From: Flavobacterium aquariorum
GTDB taxonomy: Bacteria; Bacteroidota; Bacteroidia; Flavobacteriales; Flavobacteriaceae
Reading direction: 5' to 3'
DNA: 64,000 nt
Assembly: GCF_003254745.1 (NCBI RefSeq)
Contig: NZ_QKXH01000002.1
Span: 310,001 to 374,000 of the forward strand
The translations under genes and the position numbers were made by a program. Under the pieces are notes generated by a model that had not been told where the DNA came from, ran no database searches, and was given only the letters and a program-made list of their open reading frames with translations. Below, piece by piece: positions 45,121-53,745 of this stretch; within the stretch, counting starts at the first letter, position 1; each line of letters starts with the position of its first letter.

Positions 45121-45690
45121 ATGAGAAACTTAAAATCATTTAGTATTGTTTTACTTGTTCTTTTTTCTTTCAACCACGGAATTTCGCAAACCTATAAAAT
45201 TGATGTTTCCAAAAGTATCATTAAATGGGAAGGAAAGAAAATAACAGGCCAACACGAAGGGACTATTAACTTCAAGGATGGTTATCTTATTTTCAAAGAC
45301 AAAAAATTAACTGGAGGCAGTTTCACTGCAGACATGAAAACTTTATCTAATAATGACCAAACAGGAAACTCCAAAATTAAATTGGAAAATCATTTAAGAT
45401 CAGAAGATTTTTTCAATACTGATAATTACACTACGTCAACTTTAGTGTTTAAGAGTATTGCCAATAAAGGGAACAATACTTATCTCATAAATGCTGATTT
45501 GACCATTAAGGGAATTACTAATAGTATTCAATTTGATTTGGTGATTGTAGGCCCAAATAAAGCCACCGCCGAATTACAAGTTAACCGCACCAAATATGAT
45601 ATAAAATACGGTTCTGGAAGCTATTTTGACGATTTAGGAGACAAAACGATTTATGATGATTTTGAATTAAACGTGACATTGGTTTACTAA
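45121..45690 (+). CDS. YceI-family periplasmic protein (second copy)
   Basis: A 189-residue YceI protein. The start at 45121 (MRNLKSFS) gives a proper signal peptide ending GISQT; an in-frame upstream TTG at 44956 would add 55 hydrophobic, Phe-rich residues and is rejected. It is a paralogue of the protein at 42625: both share the KxDVSKS, GQHEGTINF-like and RTKYDIKYGS blocks. It is flanked by the beta-helix gene and the trp leader. Confidence 0.9.
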   Translation: MRNLKSFSIVLLVLFSFNHGISQTYKIDVSKSIIKWEGKKITGQHEGTINFKDGYLIFKDKKLTGGSFTADMKTLSNNDQTGNSKIKLENHLRSEDFFNTDNYTTSTLVFKSIANKGNNTYLINADLTIKGITNSIQFDLVIVGPNKATAELQVNRTKYDIKYGSGSYFDDLGDKTIYDDFELNVTLVY

Positions 45691-45711
45691 TTTCAATAAT
45701 TTAACAAAAAA

Positions 45712-45750
45712 GCAAAAAATTTCTCTTTTTTTTTATTTCATATTTTTTGC
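45712..45750 (+). terminator. Weak terminator after the second yceI gene
   Basis: GCAAAAAAT pairs with ATTTTTTGC over a T-rich loop. It overlaps the trp promoter -33 region, so yceI termination and trp initiation are packed together. Confidence 0.4.
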
Positions 45751-45776
45751 CAGAACAAATATCATTTATATATTTG
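45746..45776 (+). promoter_or_regulatory. trp operon promoter
   Basis: A -33 TTTG (45746-45749) and a perfect -7 element TATATTTG (45769-45776) are separated by 19 bp, the ideal Bacteroidota spacing. The leader peptide ATG is 20 bp downstream. Confidence 0.85.
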
Positions 45777-45795
45777 CAAATAAGAAAAACAAAAC

Positions 45796-45852
45796 ATGAA
45801 CACAATAACAAACAATACTTGGTGGTGGAATAATTTACGTCAGTCGTCGTGA
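45796..45852 (+). CDS. trpL: trp operon leader peptide (three consecutive Trp codons)
   Basis: An 18-residue ORF, MNTITNNTWWWNNLRQSS, with TGG-TGG-TGG at 45820-45828 followed by a TGA at 45850. When Trp-tRNA is scarce the ribosome would stall on the Trp codons; when Trp is plentiful it would reach the stop codon. It lies between the trp promoter and the attenuator and just ahead of trpE. Confidence 0.93.
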   Translation: MNTITNNTWWWNNLRQSS

Positions 45853-45920
45853 ACTAAGCTCCTATAGTATTATTTGAACTATAAATATAAAAGGCTTGTC
45901 ATCACGACAGGCCTTTTTTT
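45846..45920 (+). terminator. trp attenuator with antiterminator pairing
   Basis: The terminator stem AAGGCTTGTC (45891-45900) / GACAGGCCTT (45906-45915, one wobble) is followed by T residues. The segment GTCGTGA at 45846-45852, overlapping the leader stop codon, is perfectly complementary to TCACGAC at 45902-45908, in the terminator loop and 3' arm. A ribosome stalled at the Trp codons leaves 45846-45852 free to pair and disrupt the terminator; a ribosome at the stop codon covers it and lets termination occur. Confidence 0.88.
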
Positions 45921-45985
45921 ATTTCAAAAAATGAGCAAAAACAATTTAAAGAAAAAAGTCAATTGTATCAAAAGCAACATAAAGC

Positions 45986-47386
45986 ATGAAAACATATAAA
46001 TTACAAACCAACTACAAACAAATCCTAGCCGATACAATTACGCCGGTAAGTATCTATTTCAAAATCAGGGATAAATTCCCCAATAGCTTATTGCTGGAAA
46101 GTAGTGATTACCATGGAAACGACAATAGCTTTTCCTATATCTGCTGTAATCCTATTGCTTCGATAAAAATAGAAAACGAAAACATCTTTAAAAGCTTTCC
46201 TGACGGAACATCAGAAATTATCGCGATTGATGCAAACACCAACATCCCTGAAATTATTCAAAATTTTTCAGGACAGTTCCAATCCGATAAAACAGATTTC
46301 AAATTCATCAATAATGGTTTATTTGGATATATTTCTTATGATGCCGTTCGTTATTTCGAAAAAGTAAGCATTGGTAAAAAAGAAAACAGCAATTCCATCC
46401 CTGATGTGTATTATGCGGTTTATCAAAACATAATTGCAATCAACCATTTCAAAAATGAAGCCTATATTTTCTGCCATAACCTTGACGGAAAAAATAATAT
46501 CTCTGAAATTGAACAGTTATTGCAATCCAGAAATATTGCTTCGTATAAATTCTCCAAAGAAGGCGAAGGTTTTTCAAACCTAACAGATGAAGAATTCAAA
46601 CAAAACGTTGCTTTGGCCAAAAAACATTGTTTCCGAGGTGATGTGTTTCAATTGGTTTTATCAAGAAGATTTACACAAGGATTCAAAGGCGACGAGTTCA
46701 ATGTTTATAGAGCCTTAAGAAGCATCAACCCATCTCCTTACCTTTTCTTTTTTGATTATGGCGATTTCAAAATTTTTGGATCTTCACCCGAAGCCCAGAT
46801 TATTGTCAAAAACCGTAAAGCCGAAATACATCCAATTGCCGGCACTTTTAGAAGAACAGGCGATGATGAAAAAGATGCTGATTTGGCCAAAAAATTATCA
46901 GAAGATAAAAAAGAAAATAGCGAACACGTGATGTTGGTCGATTTGGCCAGAAATGATTTAAGCCGTCACGGACACAATGTGAATGTAGAAAAATACAGAG
47001 AAGTCCAATTTTTCTCTCACGTTATCCACTTGGTTTCAAAAGTAACGGGACATTTGCACGAAAAAGCAACAACAATGCAAGTTGTAGCAGATACTTTTCC
47101 GGCAGGAACTTTGAGCGGAGCACCAAAACACAGAGCCATGCAACTGATAGAAGATTACGAAAAAACAAACCGTAATTTTTATGGAGGAGCCATCGGATTT
47201 ATGGATTTTGAAGGTAACTTTAACCACGCTATTATGATACGAACTTTCCTGAGCAAAAACCATCAATTGCATTCCCAAGCAGGAGCAGGAATTGTGGCCA
47301 GTTCAGACGAAGAAAGCGAAATGCAGGAAGTTTACAATAAATTACTGGCATTGAATAAAGCATTGGATTTAGCAGAGGAAATTTAA
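45986..47386 (+). CDS. trpE: Anthranilate synthase component I
   Basis: A 466-residue enzyme converting chorismate to anthranilate with ammonia from TrpG. The N-terminal LLLESSD is the Trp feedback-binding motif. The chorismate-binding domain (about 200-460) has FQLVLSRRF, GSSPEAQI, PIAGTFRRTG, LVDLARNDL and PAGTLSGAPKHRA. It is the first structural gene after the attenuator. A perfect 11-bp inverted repeat (47404-47414 with 47426-47436) fills the 69-bp gap before trpG. Confidence 0.97.
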   Translation: MKTYKLQTNYKQILADTITPVSIYFKIRDKFPNSLLLESSDYHGNDNSFSYICCNPIASIKIENENIFKSFPDGTSEIIAIDANTNIPEIIQNFSGQFQSDKTDFKFINNGLFGYISYDAVRYFEKVSIGKKENSNSIPDVYYAVYQNIIAINHFKNEAYIFCHNLDGKNNISEIEQLLQSRNIASYKFSKEGEGFSNLTDEEFKQNVALAKKHCFRGDVFQLVLSRRFTQGFKGDEFNVYRALRSINPSPYLFFFDYGDFKIFGSSPEAQIIVKNRKAEIHPIAGTFRRTGDDEKDADLAKKLSEDKKENSEHVMLVDLARNDLSRHGHNVNVEKYREVQFFSHVIHLVSKVTGHLHEKATTMQVVADTFPAGTLSGAPKHRAMQLIEDYEKTNRNFYGGAIGFMDFEGNFNHAIMIRTFLSKNHQLHSQAGAGIVASSDEESEMQEVYNKLLALNKALDLAEEI

Positions 47387-47455
47387 AAATTAAAAATTGA
47401 ATGATTGAAAAATTACTAACCATTAAATTTTTCAATCTTTAAATCATTAAATAAA

Positions 47456-48028
47456 ATGAAAAAAATACTAGTCATTGACAATTACGATAGTTTCACTTAT
47501 AATTTAGTGCATTATCTCGAAGATTTGGATTGCGAAGTTACCGTTTACAGAAACGATGAATTTGATATTGACGAAATTGCTGTTTTTGATAAAATTCTGC
47601 TTTCTCCAGGACCTGGAATTCCAGACGAAGCTGGATTGTTGAAAGCCGTTATCCAAAAATATGCCTCTACCAAAAGTATTTTCGGAGTATGTCTTGGACA
47701 ACAAGCCATTGGTGAAGTTTTTGGAGGAACGCTTTCTAACTTAGATAAAGTCTATCACGGCGTTGCAACACCTGTAAAAACAGTAGTTGACGATGAGCTT
47801 TTATTTGAAGGTTTGGGCAAAGAATTTGAAGTGGGACGTTACCATTCTTGGGTGGTCGATGCCAACCTACCCGATGTTTTGGAAGCCACTTCTTTTGACG
47901 AAAATGGTCAGGTAATGTCTCTAAGACACAAAACATTCGATGTAAGAGGTGTTCAGTTTCACCCTGAAAGTGTATTGACACCCAACGGGAAAAAGATTTT
48001 GGAAAACTGGGTGAATTCAACCAAATAA
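47456..48028 (+). CDS. trpG: Anthranilate synthase component II (glutamine amidotransferase)
   Basis: A 190-residue class I amidotransferase. The catalytic Cys lies in FGVCLGQQAIG, and the His-Glu pair in GVQFHPES. It supplies ammonia from glutamine to TrpE. It is a stand-alone protein, as in most Bacteroidota, not fused to TrpD. Confidence 0.97.
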   Translation: MKKILVIDNYDSFTYNLVHYLEDLDCEVTVYRNDEFDIDEIAVFDKILLSPGPGIPDEAGLLKAVIQKYASTKSIFGVCLGQQAIGEVFGGTLSNLDKVYHGVATPVKTVVDDELLFEGLGKEFEVGRYHSWVVDANLPDVLEATSFDENGQVMSLRHKTFDVRGVQFHPESVLTPNGKKILENWVNSTK

Positions 48029-48056
48029 AAAAGACATTAAAACAAATCTTATAACT

Positions 48057-48899
48057 TTGAAAACAGTCAAAACCCATCTTATCCTTTCTTGCTTTTTTAT
48101 TTTTAGTGTCCTTTCCTGTAATCAAAAGAAGGAGCAAAAAATAGAACAGACAGTTAATGTCCAAGCTGAAATTGTTTTGGACTTATTGGCTTTGCAAGAA
48201 AAAAATAAACTGGGAAAAGATACTGTTGTCACTGTAATAAACGACCCTGTTTATCATAAAACAAAGAAGTATCATGCCGTAAACGCATTGTTTCTTTTAA
48301 AGAATGAAATTGATTTATCAAAAGTTGACATAAAAAACACATTAATAATTTTTGAATGCATCGATGGTTACAAACCTGAAATGCCACTTGAATTGTTTTT
48401 AGAAACAAACCCTTTTCTGGCTTTCAAAGATGTTGATGCCCCAAAAGGTTCCAATTGGGAAAAGATTGTCAAAAACGGAAATGAGATGGATGCCGACCCT
48501 TTTTATCTGGTTTATACATCTGCTCCAACAGATGATCAGGAATACAAATGGCCATATAATGTTATTAAATTTAGGTTAGAATCAAAAAATAAAAATATCG
48601 AAGTCTTACAGCCAAAAGACGATGAGAAAGCAATGAAAGGCTTTGCACTATATCAAAAACAATGCATCACTTGTCACGCGATAAACGGAATTGGAGGCGA
48701 AATGGGACCAGAATTAAATTATCCCAAAAGTGTAACCGAGTATTGGAAAGAAAGGGATTTGGTCGATTATATCGTAAATCCGGCTTCTTTCAGACACAAA
48801 GTTAAGATGCCTACACTAGGAATTACAAAACAAGAATCGCAGGAAATCGTTGACTATTTGAAATACATGTCCGAACATAAAAAAACGAACAGTAATTAG
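48057..48899 (+). CDS. c-type cytochrome lipoprotein inserted in the trp operon
   Basis: A 280-residue protein starting with TTG at 48057; there is no usable ATG, and the resulting N-terminus (MKTVKTH...FSVLSC) is a good lipoprotein signal with the lipid-modified Cys at about residue 21. An N-terminal domain of about 170 residues of unknown type precedes a class I cytochrome c domain with the haem site CITCH (about residues 201-205) and a Met in KMPTLGIT. It is probably membrane-anchored in the periplasm. It starts 28 bp after trpG, so it would be under trp attenuation. The link to tryptophan synthesis is unclear. Confidence 0.85.
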   Translation: MKTVKTHLILSCFFIFSVLSCNQKKEQKIEQTVNVQAEIVLDLLALQEKNKLGKDTVVTVINDPVYHKTKKYHAVNALFLLKNEIDLSKVDIKNTLIIFECIDGYKPEMPLELFLETNPFLAFKDVDAPKGSNWEKIVKNGNEMDADPFYLVYTSAPTDDQEYKWPYNVIKFRLESKNKNIEVLQPKDDEKAMKGFALYQKQCITCHAINGIGGEMGPELNYPKSVTEYWKERDLVDYIVNPASFRHKVKMPTLGITKQESQEIVDYLKYMSEHKKTNSN

Positions 48900-48944
48900 T
48901 GAATAGTATTAAGTAACAATTTTCAATTTAAAATAAAAACTAAA

Positions 48945-49352
48945 ATGAGCATACAAATTTCCGAAACAAGAGACATAAACGTTGATGATATATTAATACT
49001 TTATAAAGCAAATAATTGGAGTTCTGCTAATAAACCATCACAATTGTACAATGGTTTATTAAATTCCGAAACATTGATTACTGCGTGGGAAGGCAATAAA
49101 TTAGTCGGACTTGGAAATGCCATTTCCGACGGACATTTAACGGTTTATTACCCACATTTATTAGTCCTACCAGAATATCAAGGAAAAGGAATTGGAAAAA
49201 TGATAGTTGACAAAATGCAGGAAAAATACAGTCACTTTCACATGCAAATGCTCACTGCCGATGGAAAAGCTGTGGATTTTTATAAAAAAAATGGTTTTGA
49301 ACGTGCCGGGAATACCGAACCAATGTGGATTTATCAAGGAAATGAACACTAA
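48945..49352 (+). CDS. GNAT-family acetyltransferase
   Basis: A 135-residue single-domain acetyltransferase. The acetyl-CoA binding motif A is LLVLPEYQGKGIGKMIVD at about 70-87, and the C-terminal FYKKNGFERAG is the usual motif B. The substrate is unknown. It lies between the cytochrome and trpD, 45 bp after the former. Confidence 0.88.
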   Translation: MSIQISETRDINVDDILILYKANNWSSANKPSQLYNGLLNSETLITAWEGNKLVGLGNAISDGHLTVYYPHLLVLPEYQGKGIGKMIVDKMQEKYSHFHMQMLTADGKAVDFYKKNGFERAGNTEPMWIYQGNEH

Positions 49353-49410
49353 AAAAGTAAGCAGTTTCCAGTATTTAGTTAGTAGCCAAATTTAGAAATA
49401 AAAACTTAAA

Positions 49411-49438
49411 ATCTTAGTCACTTAGAATCTTAGCATCT
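49411..49438 (+). repeat. CTTAG-type repeat arm
   Basis: ATCTTAGTCACTTAGAATCT and the following TAGCATCT match the right arm of the hairpin at 1240-1308 at most positions. Here only one arm is present, just upstream of trpD. Confidence 0.55.
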
Positions 49439-49447
49439 ATATAAAAA

Positions 49448-50440
49448 ATGAAAAACATATTAAACAGATTAATCAACCACGAAATTCTCACCAAAGAGGA
49501 AGCTAAAAACGTATTGGTAAATATTTCCAGCGGGAGTTATAATCCAAGTCAGATTTCAGCATTTTTGACCGTATATATGATGCGAAGTATCAGTATTGAA
49601 GAATTGGCGGGATTCAGGGAAGCACTTTTGGAATTGTGTATTCGAGTTGATTTATCCGATTACAACACCATCGATTTATGCGGTACAGGAGGTGACGGAA
49701 AAGACACTTTCAACATTTCGACTTTAGCTTCATTTGTAGCCGCCGGAGCTGGAATAAAAGTCGCCAAACACGGTAATTACGGTGTTTCTTCCATTTCAGG
49801 CTCGAGTAATGTGATGGAGAAATTGGGAGTAAAATTCAGCAACGACAGTACTTTTATTGAAAAATGTATCGACAAAGCCGGAATTGCCATTTTACATGCG
49901 CCTTTATTTCACCCTGCCATGAAAAATGTGGGACCTATCCGAAAAGAATTAGGGGTTAAAACCTTTTTCAATATGCTTGGTCCAATGGTAAATCCATCGT
50001 TTCCGCAAAACCAATTGGTTGGAGTTTTCAATCTTGAATTGGCAAGAATGTATAGTTATTTGTACCAAAACACCCCAGTTAATTTTACGATTTTACATTC
50101 CTTAGATGGTTACGATGAAGTTTCTTTGACTGGCCCTACAAAAATGATTACAAGTACACAAGAAAGAATGCTAAATCCTATTGATTTTGGCGTTCCACTT
50201 TTGGAACAAAACGAAATTGAAGGCGGAAAAACCATCGAAGCATCAGCTGAAATGTTTATGAATATCATCTCCGGAAAAGGAAATGAAGCTCAAAACAATG
50301 TAGTTTGTGCCAATGCTGGAATAGCGATTGCAACAGTTACTAAATGCTCACCACTGGAAGGTTTTGAATTAGCCAAAGAAAGTTTACTTTCAGGAAAAGG
50401 ATTGATAGCTTTGAATAAATTACAAGAATTAAGTAAATAA
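49448..50440 (+). CDS. trpD: Anthranilate phosphoribosyltransferase
   Basis: A 330-residue enzyme that joins anthranilate and PRPP. The PRPP site is CGTGGDGKDTFNIS (about 77-90), with the Lys-His-Gly-Asn block KHGNYGVSSISGSSN and the anthranilate-binding HPAMKNVGPIRKELG. Complete and standard length. Confidence 0.97.
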   Translation: MKNILNRLINHEILTKEEAKNVLVNISSGSYNPSQISAFLTVYMMRSISIEELAGFREALLELCIRVDLSDYNTIDLCGTGGDGKDTFNISTLASFVAAGAGIKVAKHGNYGVSSISGSSNVMEKLGVKFSNDSTFIEKCIDKAGIAILHAPLFHPAMKNVGPIRKELGVKTFFNMLGPMVNPSFPQNQLVGVFNLELARMYSYLYQNTPVNFTILHSLDGYDEVSLTGPTKMITSTQERMLNPIDFGVPLLEQNEIEGGKTIEASAEMFMNIISGKGNEAQNNVVCANAGIAIATVTKCSPLEGFELAKESLLSGKGLIALNKLQELSK

Positions 50441-50442
50441 AA

Positions 50443-50516
50443 ATAGTTTAGAATGGGGATGAGTTTAGAAAGTTTAGTCTAAACCCATAACCTTTCTAAA
50501 CCTTCTAAACTTTTAA
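50443..50516 (+). repeat. AT-rich inter-cistronic hairpin trpD-trpC
   Basis: AGTTTAGAATGGGGATGAGT and the following GTTTAG units are complementary to CTAAAC units in the second half of the gap (for example AAGTTTAG with CTAAACTT). A nearly identical left arm recurs between trpC and trpF. Confidence 0.6.
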
Positions 50517-50517
50517 G

Positions 50518-51297
50518 ATGAACATACTAGATAAAATCATAATCGACAAAAAAAGAGAAGTTCTTCTCAAAAAATCCATCATTCCGGTTTCACAGTTGGA
50601 AGCTTCGGTTTTCTTTGGAAAAGAAACAATTTCTTTAAGTCAAAATTTGCGAAACAGTAACTCCGGAATCATTGCGGAGCACAAACGCCGTTCCCCTTCA
50701 AAAGCAATTATAAATCAAAGCTTTACAGTTGAAGAAGTAGTCAAAGGATATGAAAGTGCTGGTGCTTGTGGTATTTCGGTTTTGACGGACGGAAAGTATT
50801 TTGGCGGATCTCTAGACGATTTGCTTTTGGCAAGAGCTTCTGTAAACATTCCGCTTTTGCGAAAAGAATTTATAGTGGATGAATACCAAATCCTAGAAGC
50901 CAAAGCTCACGGAGCCGATCTGATTTTGCTTATCGCAGCCGTTTTGACCAGAGACGAAATCAAATCATTATCTGAATTTGCCAAAAGTTTAGGCTTGGAA
51001 GTATTATTGGAAGTTCATAATTTAGAAGAATTGGAAAAATCAATAATGCCTACTTTGGATATGATTGGCGTGAACAATCGAAACCTAAAAACTTTCGAAG
51101 TGAGTTTGGAATTCAGCAAAGAACTAGCCTCAAAAATCCCTAATGATTTTGTAAAAGTTTCCGAAAGTGGTATCAGCTCTATCGAAGCCATAAACGAATT
51201 GAAGCCTTATGGTTATAAAGGATTTTTAATTGGTGAAAACTTTATGAAAACCGATAATGCAGGAAAAGCGGCAACGGAATTTATATCAAAATTGTAA
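50518..51297 (+). CDS. trpC: Indole-3-glycerol phosphate synthase
   Basis: A 259-residue TIM barrel making indole-3-glycerol phosphate from CdRP. Key residues: IIAEHKRRSPSKA (catalytic Lys in the phosphate region), LLRKEFIVDEYQI, LLEVHNLEELE, GVNNRNLKTFEV and KVSESGISS. Stand-alone, not fused to TrpF. Confidence 0.97.
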   Translation: MNILDKIIIDKKREVLLKKSIIPVSQLEASVFFGKETISLSQNLRNSNSGIIAEHKRRSPSKAIINQSFTVEEVVKGYESAGACGISVLTDGKYFGGSLDDLLLARASVNIPLLRKEFIVDEYQILEAKAHGADLILLIAAVLTRDEIKSLSEFAKSLGLEVLLEVHNLEELEKSIMPTLDMIGVNNRNLKTFEVSLEFSKELASKIPNDFVKVSESGISSIEAINELKPYGYKGFLIGENFMKTDNAGKAATEFISKL

Positions 51298-51392
51298 AAA
51301 GTTTAGAATGGGTATGAGTTTAGAAAGTTTAGTTTATGTCAATCTCTAAACCATATAAACTTTTCTAAACCTTATAAACTAAAACCTAAAAA
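51298..51392 (+). repeat. AT-rich inter-cistronic hairpin trpC-trpF
   Basis: Its left half is nearly identical to that of the trpD-trpC gap (AGTTTAGAATGGGTATGAGT, then GTTTAGAAAGTTTAG). The right half (CTAAACC and TATAAACTTTTC units) is complementary to it. Confidence 0.6.
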
Positions 51393-51394
51393 AA

Positions 51395-52027
51395 ATGAAA
51401 CTCAAAATCTGTGGCATGAAATATCCCGACAATATACTCGAAGTAGGTTCGCTCCTTCCCGATTATATGGGATTTATCTTTTGGCCAAAATCGGCTCGCT
51501 ATTTTGACGGAGATATACCAGAATTACCAAAATCAATTAAAAAAACAGGAGTTTTTGTCAATGAAAGCATTTCTGTAATTGAAGAAAAAGTAACGAAATA
51601 CAATTTGCAAGCTGTTCAGTTACATGGTCAGGAATCGGTTGAATTTTGTTCGGAATTAAAAAGTAAATTTGGTACTTCCATTGAAATTATCAAAGTGTTT
51701 TCGGCAGACGAAAATTTTGATTTTAGCGTTTTGAAACCATATGAATCCGTCTGTGATTATTTTCTTTTTGATACCAAAGGAAAATTGCCCGGCGGAAACG
51801 GAACCACTTTCGATTGGAAAATATTAGAAAAATACCAATCGCCAAAACCATTCTTCCTTAGTGGCGGAATCGGAATTGCCGAATTGGACTCGATAAAAGA
51901 AATTTTGAAAACCAATTTACCGCTTTATGCCATCGATATAAACAGTAAATTTGAAATTGAACCTGGATTAAAAAACACATCATTATGTAAAGATGCATTG
52001 CAGTGCATCTCAACAATTAAAAAATAA
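51395..52027 (+). CDS. trpF: Phosphoribosylanthranilate isomerase
   Basis: A 210-residue TIM barrel. The N-terminal MKLKICGMKYPDNI carries the catalytic Cys, and the catalytic Asp lies in FDTKGKLPGGNGTTFDW; the phosphate loop is LSGGIG. It isomerises PRA to CdRP. It ends 3 bp before trpB, so the two are tightly coupled. Confidence 0.97.
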   Translation: MKLKICGMKYPDNILEVGSLLPDYMGFIFWPKSARYFDGDIPELPKSIKKTGVFVNESISVIEEKVTKYNLQAVQLHGQESVEFCSELKSKFGTSIEIIKVFSADENFDFSVLKPYESVCDYFLFDTKGKLPGGNGTTFDWKILEKYQSPKPFFLSGGIGIAELDSIKEILKTNLPLYAIDINSKFEIEPGLKNTSLCKDALQCISTIKK

Positions 52028-52030
52028 AAA

Positions 52031-53212
52031 ATGTCATACAACGTCAACGAAAAAGGCTATTACGGAGAATTTGGAGGAGCCTACATTCCCGAAATGTTAT
52101 ATCCAAATGTAGAAGAATTACGTCAACAGTATTTAAAAATAACTGCTGAACCTGATTTTATCAAAGAATTTGAACAGCTGCTAAAAGATTATGTAGGCCG
52201 TCCAAGTCCTTTATATTTTGCCAAAAGGTTATCGGAAAAATACGGAACCAAAGTCTATCTAAAAAGAGAAGACCTTAACCATACAGGTGCACACAAAATC
52301 AACAACACCATTGGTCAAATATTGGTAGCCCAAAAACTAGGCAAAAAACGCATCATTGCCGAAACTGGTGCTGGCCAACACGGAGTAGCCACTGCTACAG
52401 TTTGCGCTTTGATGGGGCTGGAATGCATCGTTTATATGGGCGAAATCGACATCGAGCGTCAAGCTCCAAATGTGGCTCGCATGAAAATGCTTGGGGCCTC
52501 CGTTCGTCCCGCACTTTCGGGTTCACGTACCTTGAAAGACGCAACTAACGAAGCTATTCGCGATTGGATTAATAATCCGGTAGATACGCATTATATTATT
52601 GGATCTGCAATCGGACCACATCCTTATCCAGATATGGTAACTCGTTTTCAAAGCATCATTTCCGAAGAAATCAAATGGCAATTACAAGAAAAAGAAGGTC
52701 GTGAAAATCCGGATTATGTAGTGGCCTGCATCGGTGGAGGAAGCAATGCAGCAGGAACTTTCTACCATTTCCTTGACCAAGAACAAGTTGGAATAATAGC
52801 CGTAGAAGCTGCTGGTAAAGGGGTCAATAGTGGCCATAGCGCTGCCACCAGCAAACTCGGAAAAGTGGGTATTATTCATGGTTGCAAAACCCTGTTGATG
52901 CAAACCCCCGACGGTCAAATTACCGAACCGTACTCGATTTCTGCAGGGCTGGATTATCCGGGAGTTGGTCCTATGCATGCTCACCTAGCACAAACAGGAC
53001 GCGCCGAATTCTATTCCGTAACCGATGATGACGCAATGGAATCCGGATTGGAATTATGCAAGTTAGAGGGCATAATTCCTGCCATCGAATCCTCTCATGC
53101 CTTGGCGGTTTTAAAAGAAAGAAAATTCAAACCTACCGATGTTGTTGTCATCAGCCTTTCTGGTCGTGGCGACAAGGATTTGAACACCTATATTGATTAT
53201 TTCAAATTGTAG
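52031..53212 (+). CDS. trpB: Tryptophan synthase beta chain
   Basis: A 393-residue PLP enzyme condensing indole with serine. The PLP-binding Lys lies in [10 protein letters not shown], the phosphate-binding glycine loop is [10 protein letters not shown], and the communication-domain and monovalent-cation segments are complete. It is TrpB1-type. A structured repeat follows, before the next gene. Confidence 0.98.
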   Translation: MSYNVNEKGYYGEFGGAYIPEMLYPNVEELRQQYLKITAEPDFIKEFEQLLKDYVGRPSPLYFAKRLSEKYGTKVYLKREDLNHTGAHKINNTIGQILVAQKLGKKRIIAETGAGQHGVATATVCALMGLECIVYMGEIDIERQAPNVARMKMLGASVRPALSGSRTLKDATNEAIRDWINNPVDTHYIIGSAIGPHPYPDMVTRFQSIISEEIKWQLQEKEGRENPDYVVACIGGGSNAAGTFYHFLDQEQVGIIAVEAAGKGVNSGHSAATSKLGKVGIIHGCKTLLMQTPDGQITEPYSISAGLDYPGVGPMHAHLAQTGRAEFYSVTDDDAMESGLELCKLEGIIPAIESSHALAVLKERKFKPTDVVVISLSGRGDKDLNTYIDYFKL

Positions 53213-53250
53213 TATAACGATTTACTTGATCAATTCGCAAAAGCTTGGTT

Positions 53251-53331
53251 GGGCGTTACCACAAGGGTCGGGCTGTACGTTACAATCTCCCGAAGAAAAA
53301 TCGGAAGGATTTCCACTTCCATCCCTAACGC
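53251..53331 (+). repeat. Dispersed structured intergenic repeat, family 1 (copy R5)
   Basis: It begins GGGCGTTACC, contains GGGTCGGGCTGTACGTTACA and a CCCGAAGAAAAATCGG hairpin, then GGATTTCCACTTCCATCC, and ends CTAACGC. The ends are again complementary (GCGTTA/TAACGC), with different bases from R1 and R4. It lies inside the trp operon between trpB and the gamma-glutamylcyclotransferase-like gene. Confidence 0.8.
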
Positions 53332-53387
53332 ACTCACCACATACATATAAAATTTAGGTACAATTAACATTTCCAAAAATAGAATCT

Positions 53388-53708
53388 ATGCAAAAATTAT
53401 TCGCTTACGGGACTTTACAGGACAAGGATGTTCAAGAAAACCTTTTTGGACGTATTCTTGAAGGAACTCCAGAAACATTGATTGGGTATGAATTAAATGA
53501 AATCCAAATCGAAGAGGAATTTGGCATAGAGCATTATCCTATCATTATGGAAACCAATGATTCTAACGACACCATCAGTGGGGTTTTATATGATGTCACA
53601 ATGAGAGAACTCCATCAGGCAGATTTGTATGAAGGACTCCATTACAAACGTGTGGAAGTAACGTTGCAATCGAACCAGAAAGCCTGGGCTTATAGTGCAG
53701 CCATTTAG
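53388..53708 (+). CDS. Gamma-glutamylcyclotransferase-like (AIG2) protein
   Basis: A 106-residue protein with the family signature FAYGTLQ at the N-terminus and the presumed catalytic Glu in DLYEGLHYKR (about 80-89). GGCT/AIG2-like proteins cyclise gamma-glutamyl amines, but many small bacterial members have no proven substrate. It lies between trpB and trpA. Confidence 0.85.
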   Translation: MQKLFAYGTLQDKDVQENLFGRILEGTPETLIGYELNEIQIEEEFGIEHYPIIMETNDSNDTISGVLYDVTMRELHQADLYEGLHYKRVEVTLQSNQKAWAYSAAI

Positions 53709-53745
53709 AAACAATAAAAGGAAATTTAAAACAAAATAAGAAAAA

